In this document: positions 8,930 through 18,075 of the stretch, one piece after another
Numbering within the stretch: the stretch's first letter is position 1
Layout: each line of letters opens with the position of its first letter
DNA from: Planctomycetia bacterium
GTDB lineage: Bacteria; Planctomycetota; Planctomycetia; Gemmatales; HRBIN36
Assembly (NCBI GenBank): GCA_016795155.1
Contig: JAEUIE010000010.1
Coordinates: 40,042-104,041, forward strand
DNA length: 64,000 bases
Reading direction: 5' to 3'
The notes under the pieces: model-generated
Seen by the model: only the letters and a program-made list of their open reading frames with translations
Database searches by the model: none
Told to the model about the DNA's origin: nothing
Program-made: the position numbers and the translations under genes

Positions 8930-9499
8930 CTACATCTCTTTCATTACTCGTTCGAGGTTTTCCATCGCATCGTCGCGATACGAATCGCCTTCCGTGTACC
9001 AGAGAAACGCACTTTCAAATCGTTCTCGCAACAGGACAGGGTTCAAAGGTTGGCCGCGTATTTCCAGTTCATTCAACAGGTGCCTGATGTCTGCTTGATC
9101 CCACGTTCGGAATACTCTTATTTTGGAGATGATCAGATCATATGGATCAAGTCTCCATAGCCGGATAACTTTCCAGTTCCCCTTTATCTCTTCGCTTCTT
9201 CCCTGGTATCCGCTCGGAAGTGGTGGAAGGCTGGGGTTTACTGCGTCCAGGTACAATCCCAGTTCCCTGGCATTTCGGGTTTCCTTCCCAAATGCTGCCA
9301 GTGCGTTTTGCATCAACGGTGACTTCGGCAAGTCAACGACATCGAAATCCTTAGTGACGCGAAGAGACTCGTAGTGCATTACCAACACAGCCCCACCCAA
9401 CTGGTATAGATCAAGATGATCACCTGGTTGAATCTGGCCTGCCAGATGATCATCGAGAGCCTGTAGAAAGTCACTGATTACTGCTTTCATTTCAGCCAT
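8930..9499 (-). CDS. Nucleotidyltransferase-like protein (DUF6036/AbiEii type), possible toxin
   Basis: A 189-residue protein from ATG 9499. It carries the minimal nucleotidyltransferase signature: the LYQLGGAVLVMHYESLRVTK helix-strand followed by DFDVVDLP, where the paired acidic residues would bind metal, as in AbiEii/DUF6036 proteins. The later LDPYDLIISKIRVFRTWDQ and ADIRHLL segments match the same group. Its ATG overlaps the stop of the upstream XRE regulator gene (ATGGCTGA arrangement), so translation is coupled. The pairing suggests a toxin-antitoxin or phage-defence module. Activity is not shown by sequence; a housekeeping role of the domain cannot be excluded. Confidence 0.7.
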   Translation of the reverse strand: MAEMKAVISDFLQALDDHLAGQIQPGDHLDLYQLGGAVLVMHYESLRVTKDFDVVDLPKSPLMQNALAAFGKETRNARELGLYLDAVNPSLPPLPSGYQGRSEEIKGNWKVIRLWRLDPYDLIISKIRVFRTWDQADIRHLLNELEIRGQPLNPVLLRERFESAFLWYTEGDSYRDDAMENLERVMKEM

Positions 9500-10214
9500 A
9501 TCGTCCTGCCTCTCCCAGTGCTTTTGCCCGCTCGATGAAACCTGACAGGGTTGTGGCGTAACTGATTTTCCAGCGCCGATGTACGGCAGGCAATGATGCC
9601 GGTTTCTCAGTCGGAAATCCCATGCCGTCCGTGTGCTTGCTGCGTTTGTCCCATGCCTGCTTCCTGATCCATTCAAGTACACTGTCGGATACAGGATCGA
9701 CTTGATGAGGCAACTTCTCTCGGATGATGAACGCGATATCTATCAACCAGCCAAGACGCACTAGCGCACGCGCATCATACTTCCGGGCATATGCATAGAG
9801 CAACCACCGATCCCATTTCCGGTTTACCAGGATAAATGGAACAGCCTCCAGCACTCGTGGATCAACCTCATCGCCACGCAGGGACAAGATCAGAACTTCT
9901 TCTGGCGTGCGAAAGGCTCCCGGTACTTTCACTTTACTCGCCAGCAGATCAGATATACCCAACGCACGTAGTTCGAGAGCAATATCCTCTGGAGCATACC
10001 CTGGTTGTACTTTCCCGTTGATGAACCACTGTAAGGGAACATCGAGTCGTTCAGCGAAAGCTGCCAATTGATCCAGCGTTGGCTTTCGCTTGCCCAGTTC
10101 GATATGCGAAAGATAACTCTGCTTGATCCCACAGGCTTGAGCCAACGCACCTTGGCTTAATCCAAGCGCAATGCGTCGATTCTTGAGATGAACGCTCAGA
10201 CTCTTCCATTCCAC
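9492..10214 (-). CDS. XRE-family regulator with extended C-terminal domain, possible antitoxin
   Basis: A 240-residue protein with an N-terminal Cro/C1-type helix-turn-helix (residues about 9-65: RRIALGLSQGALAQACGIKQ, then SYLSHIELGKRKPTLDQL). The long C-terminal region has RTPEEVLILSLRGDEVDPRV and a Trp-rich helical part (RKWDRWLLYAYARKYDARAL) that probably binds the partner. It is first in a two-gene operon and its stop overlaps the start of the nucleotidyltransferase gene by 8 bases. Autoregulation through the AT-rich repeat upstream (10255-10320) is likely for such modules but is inferred. Confidence 0.75.
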   Translation of the reverse strand: MEWKSLSVHLKNRRIALGLSQGALAQACGIKQSYLSHIELGKRKPTLDQLAAFAERLDVPLQWFINGKVQPGYAPEDIALELRALGISDLLASKVKVPGAFRTPEEVLILSLRGDEVDPRVLEAVPFILVNRKWDRWLLYAYARKYDARALVRLGWLIDIAFIIREKLPHQVDPVSDSVLEWIRKQAWDKRSKHTDGMGFPTEKPASLPAVHRRWKISYATTLSGFIERAKALGEAGRYG

Positions 10215-10254
10215 GCGAGTTCTTTGAATTGCAGCGAAAGCGAATCCTCCCCGA

Positions 10255-10320
10255 TGATTATTACCAATGATAATAATATATTACTATTAGTATTACAATA
10301 TTACTTATAGATATTTTACG
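10255..10320. promoter_or_regulatory. AT-rich operator/promoter candidate of the XRE module
   Basis: A strongly AT-rich stretch with short inverted and repeated TAATA/TATTA units (for example ATAATAATATATTACTATTA) lies upstream of the XRE gene and contrasts with its GC-richer surroundings. It is a natural place for the divergent promoters and for regulator binding. Only composition and position support the call. Confidence 0.4.
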
Positions 10321-10419
10321 TTGGATCTGAAACAAAAGCCTTTTGATCGGTAGGCTTATCAGAAGGGTTAATAATCGCCACATTGCTCCACCCCGCCTGC
10401 ACCTGTAGAGTGAGGGAAC

Positions 10420-11070
10420 ATGGCAACGGAAGTGCATTCCAAGTCTGGTTTCTTCCTCTCCTTCGATGGTGTCGATGGTGCAGGCAAAAGTACGCAGATA
10501 CAGTTGGTGACGCAATGGCTCCGTGAGCAGAATCATCGGGTGACGAACTGCCGCGATCCGGGGGGAACGCCGGGGGGTGATCGCATTCGGCATCTGCTAC
10601 TGGATCGGAGCACCGGGCACCTGTCGCCTCTGACTGAAACGTTTCTCTACATGGCCAGCCGGTGCCAACTCGTGTCGGAAATCATCCGGCCTGCACTGGA
10701 TCGTGGTGACATCGTGGTGTGTGATCGCTTTGTTCTCTCCACGGTGGTGTATCAGGGCTATGCGGGTGAACTCGATCCGGCTTTGTGTTGGGAACTGGGT
10801 CGTACAGCTACCAGTAACACGCTGCCTGATCTGACATTGATTTTCGACATGCCAGTGGATGCAGCCCTGGCTCGCAAGTCTGGCCCCGATGACAGGATGG
10901 AAGACAAGGGCAGGGCGTATCTCGAAAAAGTGCGTGCCGGGTTTCTCGAAGAAGCCCGTCTCGATCCGGAGCATCATCGCATCATCCAAGCGGATGCCAG
11001 TGTGGAAGCAGTACAGCAACAGATACGAAAGGAGATCAGCCATGCCCTGGGCCGGCATCTACGGACATGA
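10420..11070 (+). CDS. tmk: Thymidylate kinase
   Basis: It phosphorylates dTMP to dTDP for DNA synthesis. The 216-residue protein has P-loop GVDGAGKS (17-24) and the DRF motif (102-104, CDRFVLSTVVYQG). It has an RDPGGTPGGDRIR segment, where the usual family sequence is EPGGT, and a LID region around DRMEDKGRAYLEKVR. Overlap of its last 29 bases with holB indicates one operon. The tmk-holB order is common in bacteria and supports both assignments. Confidence 0.95.
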   Translation: MATEVHSKSGFFLSFDGVDGAGKSTQIQLVTQWLREQNHRVTNCRDPGGTPGGDRIRHLLLDRSTGHLSPLTETFLYMASRCQLVSEIIRPALDRGDIVVCDRFVLSTVVYQGYAGELDPALCWELGRTATSNTLPDLTLIFDMPVDAALARKSGPDDRMEDKGRAYLEKVRAGFLEEARLDPEHHRIIQADASVEAVQQQIRKEISHALGRHLRT

Positions 11071-12085
11071 TGCACAGCGCGACGCTTTGCTGCGCGCTTA
11101 TCAGCGCGATCGGCTCGGGCACAGCTACCTGTTCACCGGTCCGGAAGGCATTGGCAAGAAACGGTTTGCCCTCACCCTGGCTCAATCGCTGCTGTGCGAA
11201 AACCTGGCAAACAGGTTGCGAAATCCAGATGATCAGAACTACGCAACCATGGAACCGTGTGGCGAGTGCCCGGCATGTGTTCAGATTAAGGCAGACACCT
11301 ATCCCGATCTGCATGTAACCGGCCTGCCGGAAGACAAGCAGGAATTCCCCATTGCGGTGATGCTGGAACTGATCCAGTCGCTGAGCTTGAAGCCCACGCG
11401 CGAAGGGAGCAGGCGTATTGCCATCATTGATGATGCGGATGTGTTCAACGAAGAGTCTGCCAACAGTTTTCTGAAGACACTGGAGGAGCCGCCGCCGGAG
11501 TCGTTGCTCATTCTGCTGGGCACCGCTCCTGAAAGGCAATTGCCTACGATTCTGTCGCGTTGCCAGGTGATCAGCTTTCAGCCACTTTCCGAGGCTGATT
11601 TCCAGGCAGCGGCTCAAGCTGCAGGGATTGTGGAGAAGCCAGCCGAGGCTCAGACACTTTATCGCTTGTCGCAGGGTTCCTTATCGAAAGCTCAACTGCT
11701 GAAAGATCCGGAGATGCAGGCGATCACGGGCGAGATTGCCAAGGCATTTCAGTCGCCCAAGTTTGCCAGCGTGGCCCTCGGAATCATGCTGGTGAAGTTT
11801 GCCGAGGGTTCCAAGGAAGGCGCTATTAAGAGGCAACGGGCCCACTTTGCCATCGAGTTCATTGTTCAACTGCTGCAAGCAGCATTGCTGCAGGCGGAAA
11901 CCGGACAAGCCCAGACCGGCCCGCACCAGGCTGCGGTGCAACGTCTGGCGACACTCACCAACATCGAAGCGGTTCCGCAACTTATCGAAGCGTGTCTGGA
12001 AGCGGAATACCACATCGATCGCCGATTTCAGTTGGCGTTGCTGCTAGAAGCGTTCGCGGACAAGTTGGGGCGGTATATGCGGTAG
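11042..12085 (+). CDS. holB: DNA polymerase III subunit delta prime
   Basis: A clamp-loader subunit of 347 residues from ATG 11042. It shows Walker A GPEGIGKK (33-40), zinc-binding cysteines C52, C73, C76 and C79 (CGECPAC), a DDADVFNEESANSFLKTLEE segment around Walker B, and the clamp-loader SRC motif in ILSRCQVISF. The longer frame open to 10859 runs inside tmk and is not the start. It is translationally overlapped with tmk by 29 bases. It is convergent with the WD40 kinase gene. Confidence 0.93.
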   Translation: MPWAGIYGHDAQRDALLRAYQRDRLGHSYLFTGPEGIGKKRFALTLAQSLLCENLANRLRNPDDQNYATMEPCGECPACVQIKADTYPDLHVTGLPEDKQEFPIAVMLELIQSLSLKPTREGSRRIAIIDDADVFNEESANSFLKTLEEPPPESLLILLGTAPERQLPTILSRCQVISFQPLSEADFQAAAQAAGIVEKPAEAQTLYRLSQGSLSKAQLLKDPEMQAITGEIAKAFQSPKFASVALGIMLVKFAEGSKEGAIKRQRAHFAIEFIVQLLQAALLQAETGQAQTGPHQAAVQRLATLTNIEAVPQLIEACLEAEYHIDRRFQLALLLEAFADKLGRYMR

Positions 12086-12125
12086 GGATTGCATCTACAC
12101 TTCGTCGGCTGATGATCAACTTCCA

Positions 12126-15100
12126 TTATTTCTTCTGTTTTGATGCTTCAAGTACTGCTTCCGCGAGAAGCCAGTTCTGATGAAAGAGAGCCGCGGGAAG
12201 GTTGCCTTCTTTCAAGCACTGACGTATTTGGTTCTCACGCCAATGACGAGCAGCAGAAGAAGAAATCCCGAACAATTCAGGATATTTCTTTGTGAGACGA
12301 CCATAAAGTGTTTGATATTCGACGCTTGTCAGAGTTTTTTTTCCACCAAGTCTATCAAGGCTATAACCAGAATAAAGAGTTGAAATGTCTATTGCATCAA
12401 TCGGTAACACATACCAATGGGAAATATCCCAAACTCGTGCATGTAAAGTATAACTTGAAGTTACTAACGACTTTCCATCCGGACTAAAATCTGCATTCAT
12501 TACTGCACCGGGGTGTTGGAGTGGTGGCGTTCGAGGGAAGCCAGTAGCCACATCCCAAACTCTAGCTGTCTTATCACTGCTTGCAGTAACAACAGACCGA
12601 CCATCTGCACTAAAGTTAACATGATTTACATCATTTTCGTGTACCATGGGTGGAGTAAGTGGTAGACCTGTGGCATAATCCCATATTCGAGCAGTATGAT
12701 CATCGCTTGCAGTAACAATAGACTTACCATCTGGACTAAACGCTACGACATTAACAGACTGTGCATGGAAAATTGGGGAATAAACAGGCTGACCCGTCGT
12801 TGCATCCCATACCTTCACACTTTTATCCGCGCTAGCGGTGGCAACAAATCGTCCATTCGGACTAAATACCGCATGCCGCACTTGACTGTCGTGTTTCAAA
12901 GGTGGTGTACTTGGTTTGCCAGTAGACGAATCCCAAATCTGCGCAGTCCAATCATCACTGCAAGAAATAATGCTACGGCTATCCGGACTTATTGATACGT
13001 GATTAACATAACCAGTACTAGCAAACTTCTTACCATGTTTTAATGGTTCGAAACGTGGCTGACCTGTGTAAGCGTCCCAGACTTGAACAGTTTCATCGCG
13101 GCTAGCAGTGACTACGAATCTACCATCTGGACTAAATGCTACGCTCCAAACCTCAAGTTTATGTTGTAACACCGGGGTACGCTGCTTTCCCGTAGCGGTA
13201 TCCCATACTCGTCCTGTTTTATCAAGGCAAGCTGTAGCTATTGCACTTCCATCAGGGCTAAATGCAATTCGATAAACGCTACTATCATGCTGCAGAGGTG
13301 GGGTTAGTGCCTCACCAGAAATGGAATCCCATATCCGTGCTGTTTTATCATCACTTGCAGTAGCAATTTTCCGACCATCAGGGCTGAATATTGCATAGTG
13401 CACGTTATGATTGTGTCGCAAAAGCTTTGAACTTGACTGAAATGCACCGATGTCCCATGCTCGTACAACCATATCTTTGGTGGTGATGTCTGTGCGGAAA
13501 CCATCATCATAATAATTCTTGTCGTCACTAATGGTGGTGATGGTTCGACCATTTGGACTGAATGTCGCACGTCGTACTGCACCTTCATGTCGTAATGGAG
13601 GGGAACGCAATTGCCCAGTTAATGCATCCCATACTCTAACAGTCTTGTCGCCACTTGAAGTGATCACGAGACGGCTATCAGGACTGATCGAAGCGTGTAA
13701 AACCTCTCTTTCGTGGCGTAGTGGTGGAGTTCGTGGTAGTCCTGTCGTTGCATCCCATATTCTAGCAGTCATATCATTACATGCAGTGACAAGTATGTTA
13801 CAGTCAGGACTGAATGTTGCGCATTTTAACGGACCTCCATGTTTAAGTGGAGGAAAACGTGGCTGACCAGTTTTTGCATTCCATATCCGTGAAGTTTTAT
13901 CATGGCTGGAAGTTACGATGGATTTGCCGTCTGCGCTGAATTCCGCATGAATTACCACACCATCATGTTGCATAGGAGGGGTACAAGGATCACCGTTGTT
14001 AATATCCCATATCCTTGCTGTATTATCATAGCTGGCTGTTACGACGGTTTTGTTGTCGGGACTGAAGGCTGCATGATAAACATCTCTTTCGTGGCGTAGT
14101 GGTGGAGTTCGTGGTAGTCCTGTCGTTGCATCCCAGACCTGTGCCGTATTATTTGAACTGGCGGTTACAAGCAATTTACCGTCAGGGCTGAATGCTGCAT
14201 ACCACACATGCCTATCTTCTTTGATTGGCTTAAAGCGTAATTTACCAGTGTCTGCATCTACAATGCGGACCTCTGAGTCTTTCCGAATTAATCGCCAACG
14301 ACCATCTGGACTGAGTTCGTTCAGGGCAGGCAACTGTTCAATAGCAGCATTTGATAAATGCAATCGCATCCCAGAATGCCGTAAATAGTCTCCCAATCTT
14401 TGTAAGTATGGAGCTGCACGGTCTGCTGTCAGTCCTCGTTCTTGTATTAAGGGGCGTGTAAACCAGGGTAGGGCTGCTCCAGGATCTCCGCCATCAGCAA
14501 TGCGTATGCCCTCTTGGATCGACATGCGGTCAAGGTGACTAAGAGCCTCTTCTGCTTTTTCATTAGCACGTTGAGCCTGCCAGAGTGCCAGTCCCGTGCC
14601 CACCAACAAAGCTGCTGCTATTGACATAGAAGAAATCGTGAGAATGCGATGTCGTTTGATCCATTTAATCGCCCGTTCTACACTACTAACCGGTCGAGCG
14701 GCAATCGGCTCCCCACGTAAATACCTCCCCAAGTCATCCGCCAACTCTTTCGCACTCCCATACCTCTTCCCCGGCTCTTTCTGCAAACACTTGTGGCAAA
14801 TCGTTTCCAGATCGATGGGAGTCTTGGCTTGCAGTTGTCGGATGCTGACAGGTTCATCACTGAGCACCTGCAAAATGGTATCCAGCGGGGTGGCGGCTTT
14901 GAAGGGTGGGCGGCCTACCAGGCATTCATACAGAATCGCACCGAGAGCATAGATGTCGGTTGCCGGGCCAACGTCTTTTTTGCCTTCAGCTTGCTCAGGC
15001 GACATGTAGCTGGGTGTGCCCATGACCTTGCCGGTGGCGGTCAGGTTGCTGCCGCCTGTTTTCGCCAGGCCAAAATCGGTGATCTTCGGTTCGCCCGCCG

Positions 15101-15758
15101 GAGTAAGCAGAATGTTAGCGGGTTTCAAATCGCGGTGGACGATGCCCAGGTCGTGGGCAGCTTGCAAAGCCTCGGCCAGCTTTTTGACAAGTGCTGCTGC
15201 TTCGTTCGGCGGTAAGGGCGATCCAGCCAGTTTCTTATCCAGAGTGCCATCCGGCAGATACTCCATGGCGAAGTAGGGATGTTCGCCATGCGTGCCAAAA
15301 TCGTAAATCTGCACGATGCCCGGATGATGCAATTTTGCAATGGTCTCAGCTTCGGCAAGGAACCGCAATCGTTCATCGGAACTGGCATGTTCGCCGGAGA
15401 GTATCATCTTGAGGGCAACAGGCCTGTTGAGAAGCACCTGCACAGCACGGTACACCACTCCCATGCCACCGCGACCCAGCACAGCTTCTGTTCGATAGTT
15501 GGGGATGTTGGGTAATGCGATGGGTTCGTCTGCATCGTTGCCATAGAGGGTCATCACGGAAGTGGGATTCTTCGTAAATGACCTCGTAACGTCTGTATTC
15601 TGGATGGTCTTGCGCCTGGCGAGTTGCGTTTTGACTTCCTCCAGCAACTCGGGATGGTCCTGGCAAAGTACTTCGGGGGTGATGTGATTGCCACGTTCCA
15701 ACTCTGTTTCCCAAAGAGCAATGAGGGAGAGAACTTGAGAGTGGTGATTCGACGACAT
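12126..15758 (-). CDS. Membrane Ser/Thr protein kinase with 14 WD40 repeats
   Basis: A 1210-residue eukaryotic-like kinase. The N terminus (about 1-85) resembles the RNA-polymerase-partner leader seen on planctomycete kinases. The kinase domain (88-345) has LGRGGMGVVYRA, K117, HRDLKPANILL with D210, ITDFG with D228 and MSPEQ. One membrane helix (371-393) follows. The rest, from about 505 to 1130, holds 14 WD units ending in WD, each 42 residues or so, enough for two seven-bladed propellers. Kinase inside and propellers outside is the expected topology. A 53-base identical segment occurs twice (13705-13757 and 14083-14135), exactly three repeat units apart. It lies 25 bases downstream of a small zinc-ribbon gene. 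Confidence 0.92.
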   Translation of the reverse strand: MSSNHHSQVLSLIALWETELERGNHITPEVLCQDHPELLEEVKTQLARRKTIQNTDVTRSFTKNPTSVMTLYGNDADEPIALPNIPNYRTEAVLGRGGMGVVYRAVQVLLNRPVALKMILSGEHASSDERLRFLAEAETIAKLHHPGIVQIYDFGTHGEHPYFAMEYLPDGTLDKKLAGSPLPPNEAAALVKKLAEALQAAHDLGIVHRDLKPANILLTPAGEPKITDFGLAKTGGSNLTATGKVMGTPSYMSPEQAEGKKDVGPATDIYALGAILYECLVGRPPFKAATPLDTILQVLSDEPVSIRQLQAKTPIDLETICHKCLQKEPGKRYGSAKELADDLGRYLRGEPIAARPVSSVERAIKWIKRHRILTISSMSIAAALLVGTGLALWQAQRANEKAEEALSHLDRMSIQEGIRIADGGDPGAALPWFTRPLIQERGLTADRAAPYLQRLGDYLRHSGMRLHLSNAAIEQLPALNELSPDGRWRLIRKDSEVRIVDADTGKLRFKPIKEDRHVWYAAFSPDGKLLVTASSNNTAQVWDATTGLPRTPPLRHERDVYHAAFSPDNKTVVTASYDNTARIWDINNGDPCTPPMQHDGVVIHAEFSADGKSIVTSSHDKTSRIWNAKTGQPRFPPLKHGGPLKCATFSPDCNILVTACNDMTARIWDATTGLPRTPPLRHEREVLHASISPDSRLVITSSGDKTVRVWDALTGQLRSPPLRHEGAVRRATFSPNGRTITTISDDKNYYDDGFRTDITTKDMVVRAWDIGAFQSSSKLLRHNHNVHYAIFSPDGRKIATASDDKTARIWDSISGEALTPPLQHDSSVYRIAFSPDGSAIATACLDKTGRVWDTATGKQRTPVLQHKLEVWSVAFSPDGRFVVTASRDETVQVWDAYTGQPRFEPLKHGKKFASTGYVNHVSISPDSRSIISCSDDWTAQIWDSSTGKPSTPPLKHDSQVRHAVFSPNGRFVATASADKSVKVWDATTGQPVYSPIFHAQSVNVVAFSPDGKSIVTASDDHTARIWDYATGLPLTPPMVHENDVNHVNFSADGRSVVTASSDKTARVWDVATGFPRTPPLQHPGAVMNADFSPDGKSLVTSSYTLHARVWDISHWYVLPIDAIDISTLYSGYSLDRLGGKKTLTSVEYQTLYGRLTKKYPELFGISSSAARHWRENQIRQCLKEGNLPAALFHQNWLLAEAVLEASKQKK

Positions 15759-15783
15759 GAAGACTGCTCACTGCTGAAGGAGT

Positions 15784-16002
15784 TTATTGAGGCTTTTGTT
15801 CCACATCTTTTACAGCACGACGGATAATAGTGCTTTTCAGGTTTTCCCAGAAGCGCCTGGGAAGGCTGTCAGGAGGTGCTTCTTTTCGAGTGATGACAAA
15901 ACGATTTTTGCAGTAAGCGCATTTCACGGTGACGCCGACAGGAACGGAATCAGGCACGTTGAGAACTTTCATGCATTGGGTACAGCAAACCGTTGATTTC
16001 AT
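15784..16002 (-). CDS. Small zinc-ribbon protein (72 aa)
   Basis: The product has paired CxxC motifs (CCTQC and CAYC) in the MJ0042/zinc-ribbon style (VPVGVTVKCAYCKNRFVI), followed by a short basic and helical tail. ATG 16002 is chosen because AGGA lies about 8 bases upstream; the frame is open to 16041, but that start has no ribosome site. The kinase gene begins 25 bases after its stop, so they form an operon. Such ribbons often sit at the N terminus of planctomycete kinases or membrane proteins; here it is separate. Confidence 0.7.
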   Translation of the reverse strand: MKSTVCCTQCMKVLNVPDSVPVGVTVKCAYCKNRFVITRKEAPPDSLPRRFWENLKSTIIRRAVKDVEQKPQ

Positions 16003-16158
16003 GGCTTGTTCCTGATGTAACTGTTTGCGAGCGATATCCATTTTTTGATGGTGCTACACACTGGTAAGCACTAATTGGTAAATACTAAACCAGAAAATAC
16101 GTAAAGTCACGCATTAAAGACAAAGTGCTAATTCAACATATCCAACGTGATCAAGCAG

Positions 16159-16890
16159 CTACTTGCTACGTTGTATTGCCACGTAAATACGTCCATCATC
16201 GATCAATGCATACTCAGGTTCCAGCAGTGGGCCAGTGTGCTGGCTTTCTGCGATGAGTTCAACCGCACCACGGTCGCGTAAGAGCAATAGCCCGTGCTGA
16301 AAATCAGGTATGGTGAGTTCGCGGAAGCCTGCCGTTTCCAGTGCATGAAATACTGCAGGCAACTCGATGGGTTCGGCTTGCTTTTCCAATAACAACAGCA
16401 CTTCGACCTGCCAAGGTTCCAGGGCCTCGGTGAGCGTGGGCAGTTTGCCTTGCTCCAGTCGTCTGAGCACGGCTTCGGTGCGGGTGATCAATGCGGTGAG
16501 AGTGGCTCCCTGCTGCTCCAGGAAATTCAATGAGCGTAGTCGAAAGGAGGCAAACTGAGCATCGATCTCAGCAAGCCAGCGAGGCATTGATTGCTGATGA
16601 TTCCGCAGGAGAGACAACAATTCTTCCAGAGTAGGGCGTGGGTCGAGATGTTCACGGAGAAACGCTTCGCCTCGCGAAGTGAGCCTGACGGTTTCAGCTT
16701 TGTTTTCGGTGCGGAGCAGTTCCAGGTAGCCTGCCTGCAGGGCGTATTGTGCCGCCTCACCAGCAGGGCCAGTGCGAGCGCTGAACAGCCCGGGATTCTT
16801 GCCCACCTTGTAGAGGGCAATGCCTTCAGGATGTTGCGATGCTTCCTTGCAGGCTGCAATCAGTAGTTCGATCCATCGTTCCATGCACAC
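16159..16890 (-). CDS. Hypothetical protein with winged-helix-like ends
   Basis: A 243-residue soluble protein. The N-terminal part (about 20-85, with GPAGEAAQYALQAGYLELLR, then TENKAETVRLTSRGEAFLRE) and the C-terminal part (ELPAVFHALETAGFRELTIP, then DFQHGLLLLRDRGAVEL) both read as winged-helix modules. They are joined by a helical, probably coiled-coil linker (about 95-160). The pattern TSRGEAFL is typical of archaeal or planctomycete wHTH proteins. No enzyme motif is visible. It borders the RAYT-derived island on its 5' side. Confidence 0.6.
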   Translation of the reverse strand: MCMERWIELLIAACKEASQHPEGIALYKVGKNPGLFSARTGPAGEAAQYALQAGYLELLRTENKAETVRLTSRGEAFLREHLDPRPTLEELLSLLRNHQQSMPRWLAEIDAQFASFRLRSLNFLEQQGATLTALITRTEAVLRRLEQGKLPTLTEALEPWQVEVLLLLEKQAEPIELPAVFHALETAGFRELTIPDFQHGLLLLRDRGAVELIAESQHTGPLLEPEYALIDDGRIYVAIQRSK

Positions 16891-16941
16891 ATCATGCCCC
16901 AGACCGCCAGTCCGTCAAGAGGAATACGCGTAGCAGATACA

Positions 16942-17351
16942 GGCACGGGTGCCCTAGTCTGGTCGTACTCGACCTGACTAGGACGGAACTTTGAAGGTTC
17001 ATGCTATCCTTTGCTGATCTCCCGGCAAACGAAGCGTCACAGGAAATCCCATGGCAACTCTCTACCGCGTTTAACCTGTGGACAGATGCCAAGATCTGGG
17101 ACAAGATAGACTATTGCCACGAGAATCCCATTCGCCGCAAGCTCGTCATTCGACCGGAAGATTGGGAATGGTCTAGCTATCGGGATTACCGTGCAGCACA
17201 GTCTGTGGGAAGAGAGGCAATCGATTGAAAGACGCTTCCCGATGATATCCGCAGGGAGTACCACTAGACAGACTTCACAAGGTCACACCCTAGTCAGGTC
17301 GAATACGACCAGACTAGGGCACCCAATCTCGGCAGACAATGGCACCCGTGC
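16942..17351 (+). mobile_element. REP-flanked deletion derivative of a RAYT element (copy 1)
   Basis: The left end carries the palindrome CCTAGTCTGGTCGTACTCG and its continuation to 16983. The right end has the inverted counterpart (17288-17319), and the element ends with GGCACCCGTGC at 17351. Between them are the transposase leader, its ATG at 17051 with AGGA upstream, and then, after an internal deletion that breaks the frame, the C-terminal coding part. Related copies lie at 18846-19020 and 19021-19207. The structure is that of a non-autonomous unit mobilised by a REP-associated tyrosine (Y1 HUH) transposase. Confidence 0.75.
17070..17228 (+). pseudogene. C-terminal fragment of REP-associated tyrosine transposase
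   Basis: The frame encodes IDYCHENPIRRKLVIRPEDW followed by EWSSYRDY, the highly conserved C-terminal signature of RAYT/IS200-like Y1 transposases (HxNPVxxGLV..PEDW..SS). The HUH motif and the catalytic tyrosine region are missing. The original start codon (17051) is separated from this segment by an internal deletion and is in a different frame. The fragment is therefore inactive. Confidence 0.8.
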
Positions 17352-17386
17352 TACATCCTCGAAGACCGGTGGCATTGCAATTGGGG

Positions 17387-18001
17387 TCAGACTGCACTAA
17401 ACATCACTCTGGAAACATTTGAAGATTCCAAGGCTTGCTTAATGACATCGGATACTATAACCGCAACTACCCAACCTTTGGGACGAAAAATATGATGCCC
17501 CGATACGCGATCCGGGTCGATTATTATTTTGGTAATCATTTCAGGAGAGCCAGCCAGGTCGGGACGAACTTCATTGCCTTCTTCATACCATTGAATCTCA
17601 GATTTTTGCGTATCAATGCAGTCAATACACGAAATTGCGTTAATGATCTCGAATTCGTCAGTCTGCGATTCAATTTGAGTCGGAATTCTCTGAACATCAG
17701 CATCCGCTATCGATGCTAATAGAGTTGCAGTTTTGATTGTAGCAACCGGCATGTCAAACGCAGCAAAGGTCAAATCCAATGGTTTCCCGACTCTACTTAG
17801 GGTTACCTTCAGTGGTTGGCTGACTTCGATAGTCCGGTATTCATGTGCTAACGAGACCCTAAGGGGTGGTCCAATTTCAATGGGTCTTCCATAACTAAAG
17901 TATCGAGAATCCAATTCGATACCCGCACCATCATAGAGCCCGTTCAGGTACCATCTACCCTTTACGAAAACATCGTCTTCCATTCTGAAGTATCTACTCA
18001 T
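17387..18001 (-). CDS. Imm11-family (DUF1629) immunity-type protein
   Basis: A 204-residue protein whose second half matches the Imm11/DUF1629 pattern: QRIPTQIESQTDEFEIINAI, then SCIDCIDTQKSEI..W, IDPDRVSGHHIFRPKGW and IVSDVIKQALE. These proteins occur in polymorphic-toxin loci, mainly in myxobacteria and planctomycetes, and are thought to neutralise a toxin. ATG 18001 gives the usual family start (MSRYFRMEDDVFVKGRWYL); an ATG at 18055 is possible. It follows the double-CXXCG gene in the same orientation. No intact toxin gene is next to it. AT content is higher than the surrounding chromosome, which fits transfer. Confidence 0.75.
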   Translation of the reverse strand: MSRYFRMEDDVFVKGRWYLNGLYDGAGIELDSRYFSYGRPIEIGPPLRVSLAHEYRTIEVSQPLKVTLSRVGKPLDLTFAAFDMPVATIKTATLLASIADADVQRIPTQIESQTDEFEIINAISCIDCIDTQKSEIQWYEEGNEVRPDLAGSPEMITKIIIDPDRVSGHHIFRPKGWVVAVIVSDVIKQALESSNVSRVMFSAV

Positions 18002-18075
18002 TGTTTTTCTCTTCGCATATTCCTCATCCACCAGTTGCCAAACCAGTATCCCCATAACTCACGATTAGATTTGCC

